The position numbers and the translations under genes were made by a program. From the NCBI GenBank assembly GCA_017402995.1, contig JAFQOV010000022.1, positions 1 to 64,000 of the forward strand: a stretch of DNA of 64,000 nt, written 5' to 3'. Below the pieces are notes generated by a model that did not search any database, was not told where the DNA came from, and saw only the letters and a list, made by a program, of their open reading frames with translations. Position 1 is the stretch's first letter. Each line of letters opens with the position of its first letter. The DNA comes from Candidatus Gastranaerophilales bacterium (GTDB taxonomy: Bacteria; Cyanobacteriota; Vampirovibrionia; Gastranaerophilales; Gastranaerophilaceae). Below, in pieces: positions 19,065 through 28,426 of the stretch.

Positions 19065-19811
19065 ATGGATAACATAAAAAAAGAAAAATATACTTCAAAA
19101 GAGCTTTTAGAGCTGAATTTTGAACCGACATATGAAGAAATTTTTGAAATTTTAAAAAATGAGCAAAAAGAAGATTTTGCTAAAATTTTTGCAATTTTAA
19201 ATCTTGAAAAAATAAATTCACAAAAAGATGCCGATATTTTCATTAATCTTTTAACAAATCAGCCAAACCCAATCAGAGAAATTGTCGCAATTAAACTAGA
19301 AGAATTAAACGAAACAGCCTTCTTTTTAAATAATTTTGCAATAAATAAAATTCTTAACGCGATTATTGATATTAACCCAAATGTTTGCCGTGCAATTTGT
19401 AATTTTATTGGAAAAAACAAGGAAATTGCTGAGTTAATCGAGGAAAAATTGATTGAAAACATTAGCGAAATAACAGAAAAAATTAAAAAATACGAAGAAG
19501 ATAACAAAGATTTTTTTGATAACAAAATTAAAAACAGAAAAAATCACGCAAAAAACAAGCTTCTTTTCTCGCTATATTGGTCACTTGAGGCAATTTCAAT
19601 TTGCATGAGTGAAAAAAGTCATGATAAATTAATAAAAATTATAAAATATTTAATAAATTTTAGTGATTACACAATCAGAGAACAAGCAGTGAAAATCCTT
19701 GCTAAAATACCGTCTTCGCCATCTGAATTGTTACAAAAAGCGCAAAATGATGTAAATTTTTATGTAAAAAATCATATTTATGATAAAATGACAAAAGAAA
19801 TAGTTAAATAG
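19065..19811 (+). CDS. HEAT-like helical repeat protein
   Basis: This 248-residue protein is almost all alpha-helical, with repeated 30-40 residue helix pairs (for example NPIREIVAIKLEEL, INPNVCRAICNFI, DYTIREQAVKILAKI) typical of HEAT-type scaffolds. It has no signal peptide. A weak promoter (TAAATT) ends 6 bases before the ATG, so the mRNA may be leaderless. It lies 10 bases before efp and probably heads the efp-accB-accC-cca run. The function is unknown. Confidence 0.75.
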   Translation: MDNIKKEKYTSKELLELNFEPTYEEIFEILKNEQKEDFAKIFAILNLEKINSQKDADIFINLLTNQPNPIREIVAIKLEELNETAFFLNNFAINKILNAIIDINPNVCRAICNFIGKNKEIAELIEEKLIENISEITEKIKKYEEDNKDFFDNKIKNRKNHAKNKLLFSLYWSLEAISICMSEKSHDKLIKIIKYLINFSDYTIREQAVKILAKIPSSPSELLQKAQNDVNFYVKNHIYDKMTKEIVK

Positions 19812-19821
19812 GAATTATTTT

Positions 19822-20379
19822 ATGATTTCAGTAAATGATTTGAAAACAGGATTAACACTAGATATCGACCATGGTTTATGGTCAGTTGTTGAGTTTTTAC
19901 ATGTTAAACCAGGTAAAGGCGCAGCATTCGTTAGAACAAAATTAAAAAACGTTGAAACAGGTCAAGTTGTTGAAAAAACTTTCAGAGCTGGCGAAAAAGT
20001 TGCAAAAGCAATGTTAGATAGACGCGAAATGCAATATCTATACAGAGAAGGTAACGACTTAATCATGATGGATTTAGAATCATATGAACAATTGCCAGTT
20101 CCATCTGATAGAGTTGGCGACGGCGTTAAATATTTAAAAGAAAATATGAACGTTCAAATTTTATTACACGACGCCAAAATTATCGGTATTGATTTACCAA
20201 ACTTTGTCGAACTAGAAGTTGTTGACACACCACCAGCTGAAAAGGGCAACACTGCTCAAGGTGGTACAAAACCAGCTACTCTTGAAGGTGGTGCTGTTGT
20301 TAACGTTCCATTCCATATTCAAAATGGTGATTTATTAAAAATCGACACCAGAACAAATGAATATCTAGGTAAAGCATAA
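19822..20379 (+). CDS. efp: Translation elongation factor P
   Basis: This 185-residue, three-barrel protein rescues ribosomes stalled at proline runs. The modified lysine tip is K32 in [10 protein letters not shown]. The C-terminal signature ([12 protein letters not shown]) is intact. No EpmA-type modifying enzyme is visible nearby. It is followed 10 bases later by accB, the order seen in cyanobacteria and many Firmicutes. Confidence 0.98.
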   Translation: MISVNDLKTGLTLDIDHGLWSVVEFLHVKPGKGAAFVRTKLKNVETGQVVEKTFRAGEKVAKAMLDRREMQYLYREGNDLIMMDLESYEQLPVPSDRVGDGVKYLKENMNVQILLHDAKIIGIDLPNFVELEVVDTPPAEKGNTAQGGTKPATLEGGAVVNVPFHIQNGDLLKIDTRTNEYLGKA

Positions 20380-20389
20380 GGACATACTT

Positions 20390-20860
20390 ATGAAATACGA
20401 TTTAGAATATATCGAAAAAATTGCCAAAATCATAGATGATAACAAATTAAGCGAAATTATCCTAGAAGATGGCGATAAAGCTATCACTGTGAGAAAAGAA
20501 ATCGCTTATTCTGCTGCGGTTTGCGACAATGCTCCTATAACAGTTCAAACAGTTACTCCACAAAAAGAAGCAACAAATGAACCAGCACAAACAGTGCAAG
20601 AAGAAGCACCAGCAACAAAACCAACAGCAATGGCAATTACTTCTCCAATGGTTGGCGCTTTTTATGCTGCACCAGCACCTGGAGCAAAACCATTTGTAAA
20701 AGTTGGCGACACAGTTAGCGTTGGTCAAATTGTTTGTATCGTTGAAGCAATGAAATTGATGAACGAAATTGAATCAGAGGTTTCTGGTAAAGTTACTCAA
20801 ATTCTTGTTGAAGACGGTCAAAGCGTTGAATATGGCCAAGTATTAATGTATGTCGAATAA
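20390..20860 (+). CDS. accB: Acetyl-CoA carboxylase biotin carrier protein
   Basis: This 156-residue protein has an N-terminal helical/acidic part, an Ala/Pro/Gln/Glu-rich linker (about 48-80) and a C-terminal biotinyl domain with the biotin attachment lysine K122 in EAMKLMNE. It shuttles carboxybiotin between AccC and AccAD. It is in an operon with efp and accC. Confidence 0.98.
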   Translation: MKYDLEYIEKIAKIIDDNKLSEIILEDGDKAITVRKEIAYSAAVCDNAPITVQTVTPQKEATNEPAQTVQEEAPATKPTAMAITSPMVGAFYAAPAPGAKPFVKVGDTVSVGQIVCIVEAMKLMNEIESEVSGKVTQILVEDGQSVEYGQVLMYVE

Positions 20861-20873
20861 TTAGGTATTTACT

Positions 20874-22241
20874 ATGTTTAAAAAAGTATTAATTGCGAAT
20901 CGCGGTGAGATTGCGGTGCGCATAATCAGAGCATGTAGAGAACTTGGCATTGCAACAGTTGCAGTCTATTCTCAAGCAGACGCTAATAGCTTACATGTAT
21001 CTTTAGCAGATGAGGCATATTGCATTGGACCTGCACAAAGCGCAAAAAGTTACTTACATATTCCAGCATTAATTTCCGTTGCACTAACTTCAGGAGCAGA
21101 TGCAATTCACCCAGGATATGGCTTTTTATCAGAAAGAGCAGATTTTGTTGAAATTTGCGACCAACACAGAATTAAATTCATTGGTCCTTCGGCTGACGCA
21201 ATGATGAAAATGGGCGATAAAGCAACTGCTCGAGCAACAATGGAAAGCTCTGGTGTTCCAATTACTCCGGGTCTTGGAATTGTTCAAGATACTGAAACAA
21301 TTCGCGCTTTTGTTAAAAAAGTTGGCTATCCAATCATCATCAAAGCAACTGCTGGTGGTGGCGGAAAAGGCATGAGAATTGTTAGAACAGATGAAGAGCT
21401 TGATGACGCATTTAATTTGTGCCGATCAGAAGCGCAAAACGCTTTTGCTAATGGTGATGTATATGTCGAAAAGTTTATCGAAAACCCTCGCCATATTGAA
21501 GTACAGATTTTAGCTGATAGCTATGGAAATGTTATTCACCTTGGCGAAAGAGATTGTTCAATTCAAAGAAGAAACCAAAAGCTTCTTGAAGAAGCTCCAT
21601 CAATTGCAATAACAGATGAAATCAGAAAGCAAATGGGCACAGCTGCCGTCAATGCCGCAAAAGCAATCGGTTACGAAGGCACAGGCACATTAGAATTTTT
21701 ATTAGATGAAACAGATAAGAAAAATAAAAAATTCTATTTCATGGAAATGAACACGCGCGTTCAAGTGGAACATTGCGTTACAGAGATGATTTCAAATGTT
21801 GATATCGTCAAAGAACAAATCAGAGTTGCTCAAGGCGAAAAATTGTCTTATAAACAAGAAGATGTCAAATTGATGGGTCATGCGATTGAATGTCGAATTA
21901 ACGCAGAAGACTATGAAAAATGTTTCATGCCTTCTCCTGGACAAATCGAGGGCTATATTGCCCCAGGCGGTTTTGGCACAAGAGTAGATTCACACGTTTA
22001 CACAGGATATACAATCCCGCCATATTACGATTCTTTGGTTGGAAAAGTAATTTGCTGGGGCAGAAACCGTGAAGAAGCAAGAAAAAGGATGCTTCGCGCA
22101 TTAAATGACTATATCATTACAGGCGTCAAAACAACAATCGGTTTCCATAAAAAAATCTTAAAAAATAGCAATTTCATTTCAGGCGACTTGAACACAAGTT
22201 TCATTGAAACAAATTTTCCAGAGGTTTTAATTAAAAAATAA
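20874..22241 (+). CDS. accC: Acetyl-CoA carboxylase, biotin carboxylase subunit
   Basis: This 455-residue ATP-grasp enzyme carboxylates biotin on AccB. Signatures are MFKKVLIANRGEIAVRIIRACRELGI at the start of the preATP-grasp domain (quoted in part: NRGEIAVRIIRAC), KATAGGGGKGMR nucleotide loop, FMEMNTRVQVEH, and ECRINAEDY in the C-terminal domain. The length is standard. It starts 13 bases after accB and overlaps the CCA transferase start by one base. Confidence 0.98.
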   Translation: MFKKVLIANRGEIAVRIIRACRELGIATVAVYSQADANSLHVSLADEAYCIGPAQSAKSYLHIPALISVALTSGADAIHPGYGFLSERADFVEICDQHRIKFIGPSADAMMKMGDKATARATMESSGVPITPGLGIVQDTETIRAFVKKVGYPIIIKATAGGGGKGMRIVRTDEELDDAFNLCRSEAQNAFANGDVYVEKFIENPRHIEVQILADSYGNVIHLGERDCSIQRRNQKLLEEAPSIAITDEIRKQMGTAAVNAAKAIGYEGTGTLEFLLDETDKKNKKFYFMEMNTRVQVEHCVTEMISNVDIVKEQIRVAQGEKLSYKQEDVKLMGHAIECRINAEDYEKCFMPSPGQIEGYIAPGGFGTRVDSHVYTGYTIPPYYDSLVGKVICWGRNREEARKRMLRALNDYIITGVKTTIGFHKKILKNSNFISGDLNTSFIETNFPEVLIKK

Positions 22242-23389
22242 TGAATTTCATTTTTGACAATAATTTAGATTGTTTTTTGAAAATCATTTTAAAAACCGCG
22301 CAAAATCAAAATTTAAAACTATATTTTGTCGGTGGCATTGTGAGAGATTATTTCTTGCGCAAAAAAACCACCGACATTGATTTGTTAATTGTCGGAAATG
22401 CAATTGATTTTGCTAAAAGTTTGCCAAAAGAAATCACTCTAAAATCAATACACGAGGATTTTTGCACAGCAAAAGTCGAATATAAAAATCTTCAGATAGA
22501 TATTGCTTCAACAAGAATTGAAAACTATCCATATAGTGGCTGTTTACCTGTTGTCACAAAAACAGGGGTAGAGCTTAGAGAAGATGTCTCAAGGAGGGAT
22601 TTTAAAATTAATTCAATGTATTTTGAGCTTGGTTTAAAAAATGACAAAATTACATATGAATTAATTGATTTGGTTAATGGGCAAAAAGACCTTAAAGACA
22701 AGCTTTTAAGCGTCTTGCACAAAAAAAGCTATATTGATGATCCAACAAGAATTTTAAGAGGGCTTGGATTTAAATATCGATTTGGATTTGATTTTTCACA
22801 AGAAGATAAAACCTTGATTGAAGAATATTTGAATAATATCGATTACTCAAATATGAGCTTTGATAGGTGTTTTCAGGTTTTTAAAAAGACTCTATTAAAT
22901 GAATATTCTAATGAAATTTTTAAAGAAATCATTGAAAAAAAATATTATAAAATTTTATTCAATCACAATTTGGATATAGATTTTAAAAAAATAGATGAAA
23001 TTATAAACAAATTTAATTTAAAAAACGAAAATTTAGTTAATTTCTATCTAAAAATTTTAGAAAATAAAAACGTCGAAAAGCAAAACCCAACAACATATTA
23101 CGAAATATCTAAAACATTTGAAAACTATTCAAATGAAGACTTAGCATATTATTTTTACAAAACAAATGATGAAAATATTGAAACATATTTAAAATTTGAA
23201 AACCAAAAGCTTTTAATTTCAGGTGAAGATTTGATTAATTTAAATTATCCAAAAGGGAAACTTTTTGGTGAAATAATGAGTAATCTTTTAAATGAAAAAC
23301 TAAAAAATAAAATTCAAAACAATAAGATATTAAGCAAAGAAGAAGAAATTAATTGGGTTTTAAACCAATTTCCACAAAAAGAAAAATAA
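22241..23389 (+). CDS. cca: CCA tRNA nucleotidyltransferase / poly(A) polymerase family
   Basis: This 382-residue class II nucleotidyltransferase has a head domain with VGGIVRDYFLRKKTTDIDLLI (GG, RD, and catalytic DxD), then RRDFKINSMYFEL and RILRGLGFKYRFGF. The C-terminal half is divergent and Asn/Lys-rich. It adds CCA to tRNAs that lack it, such as the tRNA-Pro at 212-285. A poly(A) polymerase role cannot be excluded. It is the last gene of the efp run, followed by a terminator. Confidence 0.9.
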   Translation: MNFIFDNNLDCFLKIILKTAQNQNLKLYFVGGIVRDYFLRKKTTDIDLLIVGNAIDFAKSLPKEITLKSIHEDFCTAKVEYKNLQIDIASTRIENYPYSGCLPVVTKTGVELREDVSRRDFKINSMYFELGLKNDKITYELIDLVNGQKDLKDKLLSVLHKKSYIDDPTRILRGLGFKYRFGFDFSQEDKTLIEEYLNNIDYSNMSFDRCFQVFKKTLLNEYSNEIFKEIIEKKYYKILFNHNLDIDFKKIDEIINKFNLKNENLVNFYLKILENKNVEKQNPTTYYEISKTFENYSNEDLAYYFYKTNDENIETYLKFENQKLLISGEDLINLNYPKGKLFGEIMSNLLNEKLKNKIQNNKILSKEEEINWVLNQFPQKEK

Positions 23390-23435
23390 TAACATTTTTT
23401 CAATTGTTTACATAACTTAATATCAAAAAAATTTC

Positions 23436-23474
23436 AAAAACCCTTGATAATAAAAGCTATCAAGGGTTTTTTAT
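23436..23474 (+). terminator. Intrinsic terminator after the efp-acc-cca run
   Basis: The stem AAAACCCTTGATA/TATCAAGGGTTTT has an 8-base loop and a T-rich tail. It isolates the upstream run from flagellin. Confidence 0.9.
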
Positions 23475-23500
23475 TGTTAACATTGTAACACTTTCAAAAA

Positions 23501-23516
23501 GTCGGTTAGTTGCCTT
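23501..23516 (+). promoter_or_regulatory. GTCGGnTAGTnGCCTT motif (copy 2, upstream of flagellin)
   Basis: GTCGGTTAGTTGCCTT lies 87 bases before the flagellin ATG and is nearly identical to 5511-5526. There is no clear vegetative -35/-10 pair in this region, so the motif may be part of a flagellar-type promoter or an RNA control element. It does not match the usual sigma-28 consensus well. Confidence 0.45.
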
Positions 23517-23603
23517 TGTTTTTTGTGAATTGAACTCATACGCGACTATTTTTTTGTAAACACAACGGATTGTATTGCACGGCTTAATGAAAGGAGCTCA
23601 TTT

Positions 23604-24482
23604 ATGTCAGTAGTCATCAACACCAATGTGGATGCCATCAAAATCCAAAATTGTTTGACATCTTCAACATCTCGCATGTCAGCATCTATGGAAAGAATGT
23701 CTACGGGGTTAAAAGTAAACTCTGCAAAAGACGATGCTGCGGGAACTGTAATTTCTGCGCGTATGGAAGTACAACTTAATGGGAACAAAATTGCACAAAA
23801 CAACATCCAAAACGGAAGTTCATTGTTGCAAACAGCAGAAGGAAACTTAGATGTAATTGAAGACAACTTGCAAAGAATTCGCGACCTTGTATTGCAAGCA
23901 AAAAACGGCACTTATTCAGCTGATGAAATCAAGGCTATGCAAGACGAGGTAGAAGAACGTATCGCGGAAGTTAACCGTGTATCTACTTCTTCAAAATATT
24001 CTGATTTGTCTTTGTTTGAAGACACATCTCTTCAAGCAAATGGTGTCACTTTCCAAGTTGGCGCAAACAGCTCAGAAGACAACACTATTAGCGCAAGCAA
24101 AGAAATTTTTGCAAGCGTATCTTTCTCTGGCTTAACAGGAGTTAGCGACGATAGCTTCACTCTTGTTTCAACCACCGGAGGAGGAACAACAGTTCAATCT
24201 CAAGATACTTACAAAGGTTATCTTGACGCACTTGATGAAGCACTAGACGACGTTACATCAAGAAAATCTAAAATCGGTTCAGCGCAAAACCGTTTAGAAT
24301 CAGCATTGCAAACATTAACGATACAATACGAAAACTTATCAAGCGCAAAATCAATCATCACAGATGCGGATATCGCAGCAGAAGCAGCAGAATATACTCA
24401 ACAATCAATTCTGCAACAAGTTTCAACTGCACTATTGGCGCAAGCAAACCAAGCGCCCTCGATCGCATTAAGCTTGGTATAG
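23604..24482 (+). CDS. fliC: Flagellin
   Basis: This 292-residue protein has the conserved flagellin N-terminal coiled coil (VINTNVDAIKIQNCL, STGLKVNSAKDDAAGTVIS), a short variable D2/D3 part (about 130-190), and the C-terminal coil (RLESALQTL, ENLSSAKSIITDADIAAEAAE, ALLAQANQ). The short length implies a thin, simple filament. It is exported through the FlhA/B-FliPQR gate encoded upstream in the window. AAAGGAG precedes the ATG. It is monocistronic, between two terminators. The symbol is by homology class. Confidence 0.96.
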   Translation: MSVVINTNVDAIKIQNCLTSSTSRMSASMERMSTGLKVNSAKDDAAGTVISARMEVQLNGNKIAQNNIQNGSSLLQTAEGNLDVIEDNLQRIRDLVLQAKNGTYSADEIKAMQDEVEERIAEVNRVSTSSKYSDLSLFEDTSLQANGVTFQVGANSSEDNTISASKEIFASVSFSGLTGVSDDSFTLVSTTGGGTTVQSQDTYKGYLDALDEALDDVTSRKSKIGSAQNRLESALQTLTIQYENLSSAKSIITDADIAAEAAEYTQQSILQQVSTALLAQANQAPSIALSLV

Positions 24483-25178
24483 TTAAAATTTTAACAATAA
24501 TTGCCCCTGAGTTTCTTGGGGGCTTTTTATTATGTTTTTTAAAAATGATTTTCTGTGATACTCGCAAATTCCAAACTCTTGGATTGCTTGAATATGTTTT
24601 TTAGTTAAATATCCTTTGTTGGATTCCCAATCATAATTTGGAAATTTTTTTGCCAATTCGTCCATGTATCTATCTCTTGATACTTTTGCCAAAATGCTAG
24701 CTGCGGCAATGCTTGCAGAAGTCGCATCTCCTTTTATGACGTTTTTTTGTTTAAAAGAAACATTTTTAATTTTTTGATTTCCATCAATTAAAACCAAGAC
24801 ATCATTTGAATTCATTTGCTTGCAAACCGCCTCAATTGCACATTTCATAGCATATAAAGAAGCTTGCAAAATGTTAATTTCTTCAATTTTTTCAACGTCA
24901 ACGTATTTAATTGCACAATAAGCATTTTGTCTAATGACATCATATAAAACTTCTCTTCTTTTTGCTGATAGTTTTTTAGAGTCATTTAAAGTTTCAAACA
25001 AATTTATATCAACATTATCAAAAAAACTAACTGCAGCAGCAAAAACTCCGCCAGCCGCAGGACCACGCCCAGCCTCATCTGCACCTATGATTATATCAAT
25101 ATTATTTTCTTTTTTTTCACTTTCATCATATTTAAACAAGTGAATATTCTTCTGCTCTATCAAGCGTGAATTTTCCAA
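24483..25178 (-). CDS. rnhB: Ribonuclease HII
   Basis: This 231-residue protein removes RNA primers and single ribonucleotides from DNA. The active-site DEAGRGPAAGG (D34, E35) is present, with a further Asp in LVLIDGNQ and in VSRDRYMDELA. The start is a TTG with AGAGAGGG five bases before it; this makes the gene overlap rbgA by 47 bases. The last residues run through the flagellin terminator hairpin. Confidence 0.95.
   Translation of the reverse strand: MENSRLIEQKNIHLFKYDESEKKENNIDIIIGADEAGRGPAAGGVFAAAVSFFDNVDINLFETLNDSKKLSAKRREVLYDVIRQNAYCAIKYVDVEKIEEINILQASLYAMKCAIEAVCKQMNSNDVLVLIDGNQKIKNVSFKQKNVIKGDATSASIAAASILAKVSRDRYMDELAKKFPNYDWESNKGYLTKKHIQAIQEFGICEYHRKSFLKNIIKSPQETQGQLLLKF
24503..24530 (+). 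terminator. Flagellin terminator, embedded in rnhB coding sequence
   Basis: GCCCC (24503-24507) pairs with GGGGC (24519-24523), followed by TTTTT. The same DNA, read on the minus strand, encodes the last residues of RNase HII. Confidence 0.85.
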
Positions 25179-25989
25179 TTTTTCCCTCTCTGAAAGTTGA
25201 TAAAACGATTTGAGATGTTCTTTTAATGTCAGGTGTTTCGCCTTTTAAAATCCACCTTCTTTTAATTGCAACATTTTCTAAGCTTAACTCTTCATTTTCG
25301 TCAAATTCATAATATTTTCTGACTTCTTTTAAATATAATTTATCTAAAATTGCCAATAATTCTCTTGCAACATACTCGCTATCATATGCGTTTTCGCCAA
25401 TAGAATTAACCATTGCAAGCTTAAGAGCTTGTGCTTGGTCTGGTTGAACTGTTGGGATTATACCTGGGGTATCTAAAAGTTCGATTTTATCATTAATTCT
25501 AACCCATTGCTGTTGACGCGTTACACCAGCTTTTGCGCCTGTTTTAGTTTTTGCGCGTTTAACGAGTCGGTTAATCGTGCTTGACTTACCAACGTTCGGC
25601 ATTCCAATAACCATTGTTCTTGTGGGTCGTGGCAAAAGCCCTTTTTCAACTCTTTTTTTCATAATTTCATCAGAAAGAGAAATTACTTTATTTATGATTA
25701 TATTAATATCATTTTTATTGTCTAAATTTGTAATTAAAACATCACATTTTGAAAGTTTTTCAAGAGTTTTTTTCCAAAGCTTGTTATATTCCTCATCAGA
25801 TACATCTGATTTGTTCATCAATATCAAACGAGGTTTATTTGGACATAATTCATTAGTATTTTTATACCAACTTGCATACGGAATACGCGCGTCGACAACT
25901 TCAATGATTACATCTACAAGATTTAGCTTTTCTTTTAATTGTCTTTGCGCTTTTGCAATATGTCCAGGATACCAATGGATATGACTCAT
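25132..25989 (-). CDS. rbgA: Ribosome biogenesis GTPase RbgA/YlqF family
   Basis: This 285-residue circularly permuted GTPase opens with HIHWYPGHIAKAQRQLKEKL-type residues and VVDARIPYAS. G4 is NKSD, G1 GMPNVGKSSTINRL, and G3 DTPGI. It acts in late 50S assembly. AAAAGGTGAATT precedes the ATG. It is co-transcribed with rnhB and lies beside rplS, whose product belongs to the same subunit. Confidence 0.95.
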   Translation of the reverse strand: MSHIHWYPGHIAKAQRQLKEKLNLVDVIIEVVDARIPYASWYKNTNELCPNKPRLILMNKSDVSDEEYNKLWKKTLEKLSKCDVLITNLDNKNDINIIINKVISLSDEIMKKRVEKGLLPRPTRTMVIGMPNVGKSSTINRLVKRAKTKTGAKAGVTRQQQWVRINDKIELLDTPGIIPTVQPDQAQALKLAMVNSIGENAYDSEYVARELLAILDKLYLKEVRKYYEFDENEELSLENVAIKRRWILKGETPDIKRTSQIVLSTFREGKIGKFTLDRAEEYSLV

Positions 25990-26007
25990 AATTCACCTTT
26001 TAATAAT

Positions 26008-26043
26008 AATGCCTTGAACTTAAATAAAAATTCAAGGCATTTT
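26008..26043 (-). terminator. Intrinsic terminator between rplS and rbgA
   Basis: AATGCCTTGAA/TTCAAGGCATT has a 12-base loop. The T-tract is weak on the minus strand (ATTATTATT) and short on the plus strand, so termination may be partial. Confidence 0.7.
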
Positions 26044-26064
26044 GTAAATTTAATTTAAAAAAAT

Positions 26065-26418
26065 TTATCTTTTTTCCATTTTTTCTCTGATACGAGTAGC
26101 TTTACCAGAGCGTTCTCTTAAGTAGTATAATTTTGCTCTTCTAACGTCACCACGTCTTAAAACTTGGATTTTCTCAATACGTGGAGAGTAGATTGCAAAT
26201 ACTCTTTCAACGCCAATACCTTGGAAAACTTTTCTTACGGTAATTGTTTTGTTGATTGAGCTACCGCGTTTTTTAATAACAGTGCCTTCGAAAGCTTGAG
26301 TTCTTTCTTTGTTGCCTTCGATAATTCTAACGAAAACTTTAACAGTATCGCCAGGATTGATTTCAGGCATTTCACGACCTGTATATTCTTTTTCTAATTC
26401 ATCAATAATCGGATTCAT
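26065..26418 (-). CDS. rplS: 50S ribosomal protein L19
   Basis: This 117-residue protein matches L19 throughout ([82 protein letters not shown]). An upstream in-frame start would add 13 residues not found in the family; the chosen ATG is preceded by AAAAGGGA. L19 sits at the 30S-50S interface. Confidence 0.97.
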   Translation of the reverse strand: MNPIIDELEKEYTGREMPEINPGDTVKVFVRIIEGNKERTQAFEGTVIKKRGSSINKTITVRKVFQGIGVERVFAIYSPRIEKIQVLRRGDVRRAKLYYLRERSGKATRIREKMEKR

Positions 26419-26504
26419 TTTTTTGTCCCTTTTACATGTTGTTCTAGCATAAAACATAATATATTAAACATAATTACAAAACAAGCCCTATAAGTAAAGA
26501 TTTA

Positions 26505-26532
26505 TTAACAAACAATATTTTTATCAGATAAT
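26505..26532 (+). promoter_or_regulatory. Promoter for a predicted leaderless mRNA
   Basis: TTAACA (26505-26510), a 16-base spacer, GATAAT (26527-26532), then 7 bases to the ATG at 26540. No ribosome site. Confidence 0.55.
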
Positions 26533-26539
26533 AAATTAT

Positions 26540-28348
26540 ATGAAGAACAAAAACGATATTTTAACTCTTTTTATTTTGGTTTTAATTTTTGCGCTTTTTA
26601 TTTTTAATTTTGAAAAAAGCCAAGAAATTAAAAGCTTTAAAATCATTGATATTACGGAAACAAACGACTTTTATATCGATTTTAATAACGACAAAATTCC
26701 ACAAAAAGAAGAACTTACAAAGCTCAAAGATATAAAAATTTATTCACCAATTAAAAATAATCAAATCGAAAAAGAAGCGCAAGACCTTAATCTTGAAATA
26801 ATGGATTATCTAAAAAACGGCTTTTTGGCACAGGAATTTTTAAAAGAATATTTTTTAAATAAAAATGTAAAAGTTACATACAAATATTTTAACAAAAACA
26901 AAAATTACAATATTGTACAAATAAAAGATGAAAATGGCGATATAGCAATTCAACTTTTAAAAAACGGGCTTGCCTATCTTGATATTAATTCAAAAAATGC
27001 AAGCTATTTTCAACATCTCAACCAAAAGCAAACAAAATTAAATTCAAAAGAAACGCAAAAAGTCGAATTTTATATTATAAATTTGAAAAACAAAATTTTG
27101 CACAAGCTTAATTGCGAATATGCAAAATTAATTAATAATGGAATTTTAACAACATCTGAAGAAGAAGCAATCCCTTGTAAAATCTGTCTTAAAGAGCTAA
27201 AAGAAAAACAAGAAAGAGAAAAGTTATTTTTATCTCAAAAAGAATATAGAAAATCTCAAAGCAAAGTTTTTGATGAAATTGAAATATTTTTATTAAACCC
27301 ACTTGAACATAAATCACCAAATAAAAAATGTTCAAATGAGCTCTGCAAAGCAATTTTAAGAGAAATAAATAATGCGCAAAAAACAATCGATATTGCTATT
27401 TATGGTTTTGGAGAACAAGAAGAACTTATAGATGCACTTAAACGTGCAAAGGAAAGAAACGTCGAAATTAAAGTTGTGACAGATGAAAGCAAAAACACGC
27501 AAACAATTTATCCAAACACATATATTTTAAGAAAAGAATTTTTATCTTCAAAAGATGGGTTTGAGAGCTTAATGCACAACAAATTTTTCATATTTGACGA
27601 TAAAAAAGTTTTAACAGGTTCGGCGAATATCTCTTCAACAGATAGTGGCGGATATAGCGCAAATATAATGACATTAATAAATTCACCAAAACTTGCAAGC
27701 TATTATAAAGAAGAATTTAACCAGATGTTTAAAGGAAAATATTCAAAAAATAAACATCAAATTAAAAAAGAAAAAGTAGTTCTTAAAAATTCAACAATTG
27801 AAGCGTTTTTCACACCAAAAGATGATATTTTAAACGAAAAGGTTTTGCCAATGGTTAAAAATAGCAAAAAAGAAATTTTCGTTTCAATATTTTATTTAAC
27901 AAACAAACCGTTAATTGAAGAATTAATCAAAGCAAGACAAAGAGGGGTTAATGTTGTAATAGTCATTGACGCACTTGGCGCAGGCAATTTCAAAGAAAGA
28001 ATTGAACCCTTAAGAAAAGCGGGCATTCCCACAAAAGTTGAAAATTGGGGCGGAAAAAACCACGAAAAAACAATGTTGATTGATAATGAATTTTTAATTA
28101 TTGGAAGCTCAAATTTTTCAAAAAATGCCTTTAATAAAAATGACGAAAACGTTTTAATAATTGAAAACAAGCAAATAGCAAGTTTTTATCGTGATTATTT
28201 TATTTATCTATTTAATTCAATTGACAATAAATTTTTAAATTTATATCCAAAAGCAGAAGGAAAAGAATCGATTAATTCTTGCCATGACGGAATAGACAAC
28301 GATTTTGATGGCAAAATTGACGCCCAAGACAGCGCTTGCCAAATATAA
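26540..28348 (+). CDS. Membrane-anchored phospholipase-D-superfamily protein, predicted surface nuclease
   Basis: This 602-residue protein has an N-terminal anchor (about 7-24), then a region up to about 230. That region resembles thermonuclease-linked parts and contains a small Cys/His metal-site pattern (HKLNCEYAKLI...EEAIPCKICL). Two PLD domains follow, with motifs HNKFFIFDDKKVLTGSANIS (H346, K348) and NHEKTMLIDNEFLIIGSSNF (H508, K510). The C-terminus has a DGIDNDFDGKIDAQD calcium-type motif between two cysteines. PLD nucleases (Nuc type) cut DNA and RNA; phospholipid activity cannot be excluded. It is predicted leaderless and monocistronic. The domain stack is unusual. Confidence 0.85.
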   Translation: MKNKNDILTLFILVLIFALFIFNFEKSQEIKSFKIIDITETNDFYIDFNNDKIPQKEELTKLKDIKIYSPIKNNQIEKEAQDLNLEIMDYLKNGFLAQEFLKEYFLNKNVKVTYKYFNKNKNYNIVQIKDENGDIAIQLLKNGLAYLDINSKNASYFQHLNQKQTKLNSKETQKVEFYIINLKNKILHKLNCEYAKLINNGILTTSEEEAIPCKICLKELKEKQEREKLFLSQKEYRKSQSKVFDEIEIFLLNPLEHKSPNKKCSNELCKAILREINNAQKTIDIAIYGFGEQEELIDALKRAKERNVEIKVVTDESKNTQTIYPNTYILRKEFLSSKDGFESLMHNKFFIFDDKKVLTGSANISSTDSGGYSANIMTLINSPKLASYYKEEFNQMFKGKYSKNKHQIKKEKVVLKNSTIEAFFTPKDDILNEKVLPMVKNSKKEIFVSIFYLTNKPLIEELIKARQRGVNVVIVIDALGAGNFKERIEPLRKAGIPTKVENWGGKNHEKTMLIDNEFLIIGSSNFSKNAFNKNDENVLIIENKQIASFYRDYFIYLFNSIDNKFLNLYPKAEGKESINSCHDGIDNDFDGKIDAQDSACQI

Positions 28349-28426
28349 CAAAGATGTAAATAAATTTGCAAATTAGGGCTTCTTTTTGGTATGATATTAG
28401 AAAGAGACAAAAAGAGAAGTTAATAA

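Noticed and set aside
23490-23516. Standard sigma-28 promoter before flagellin
   Set aside because: The GTCGG motif fits the GCCGATAA -10 consensus at about five of eight positions and no TAAA box sits 15 bases upstream in both copies.
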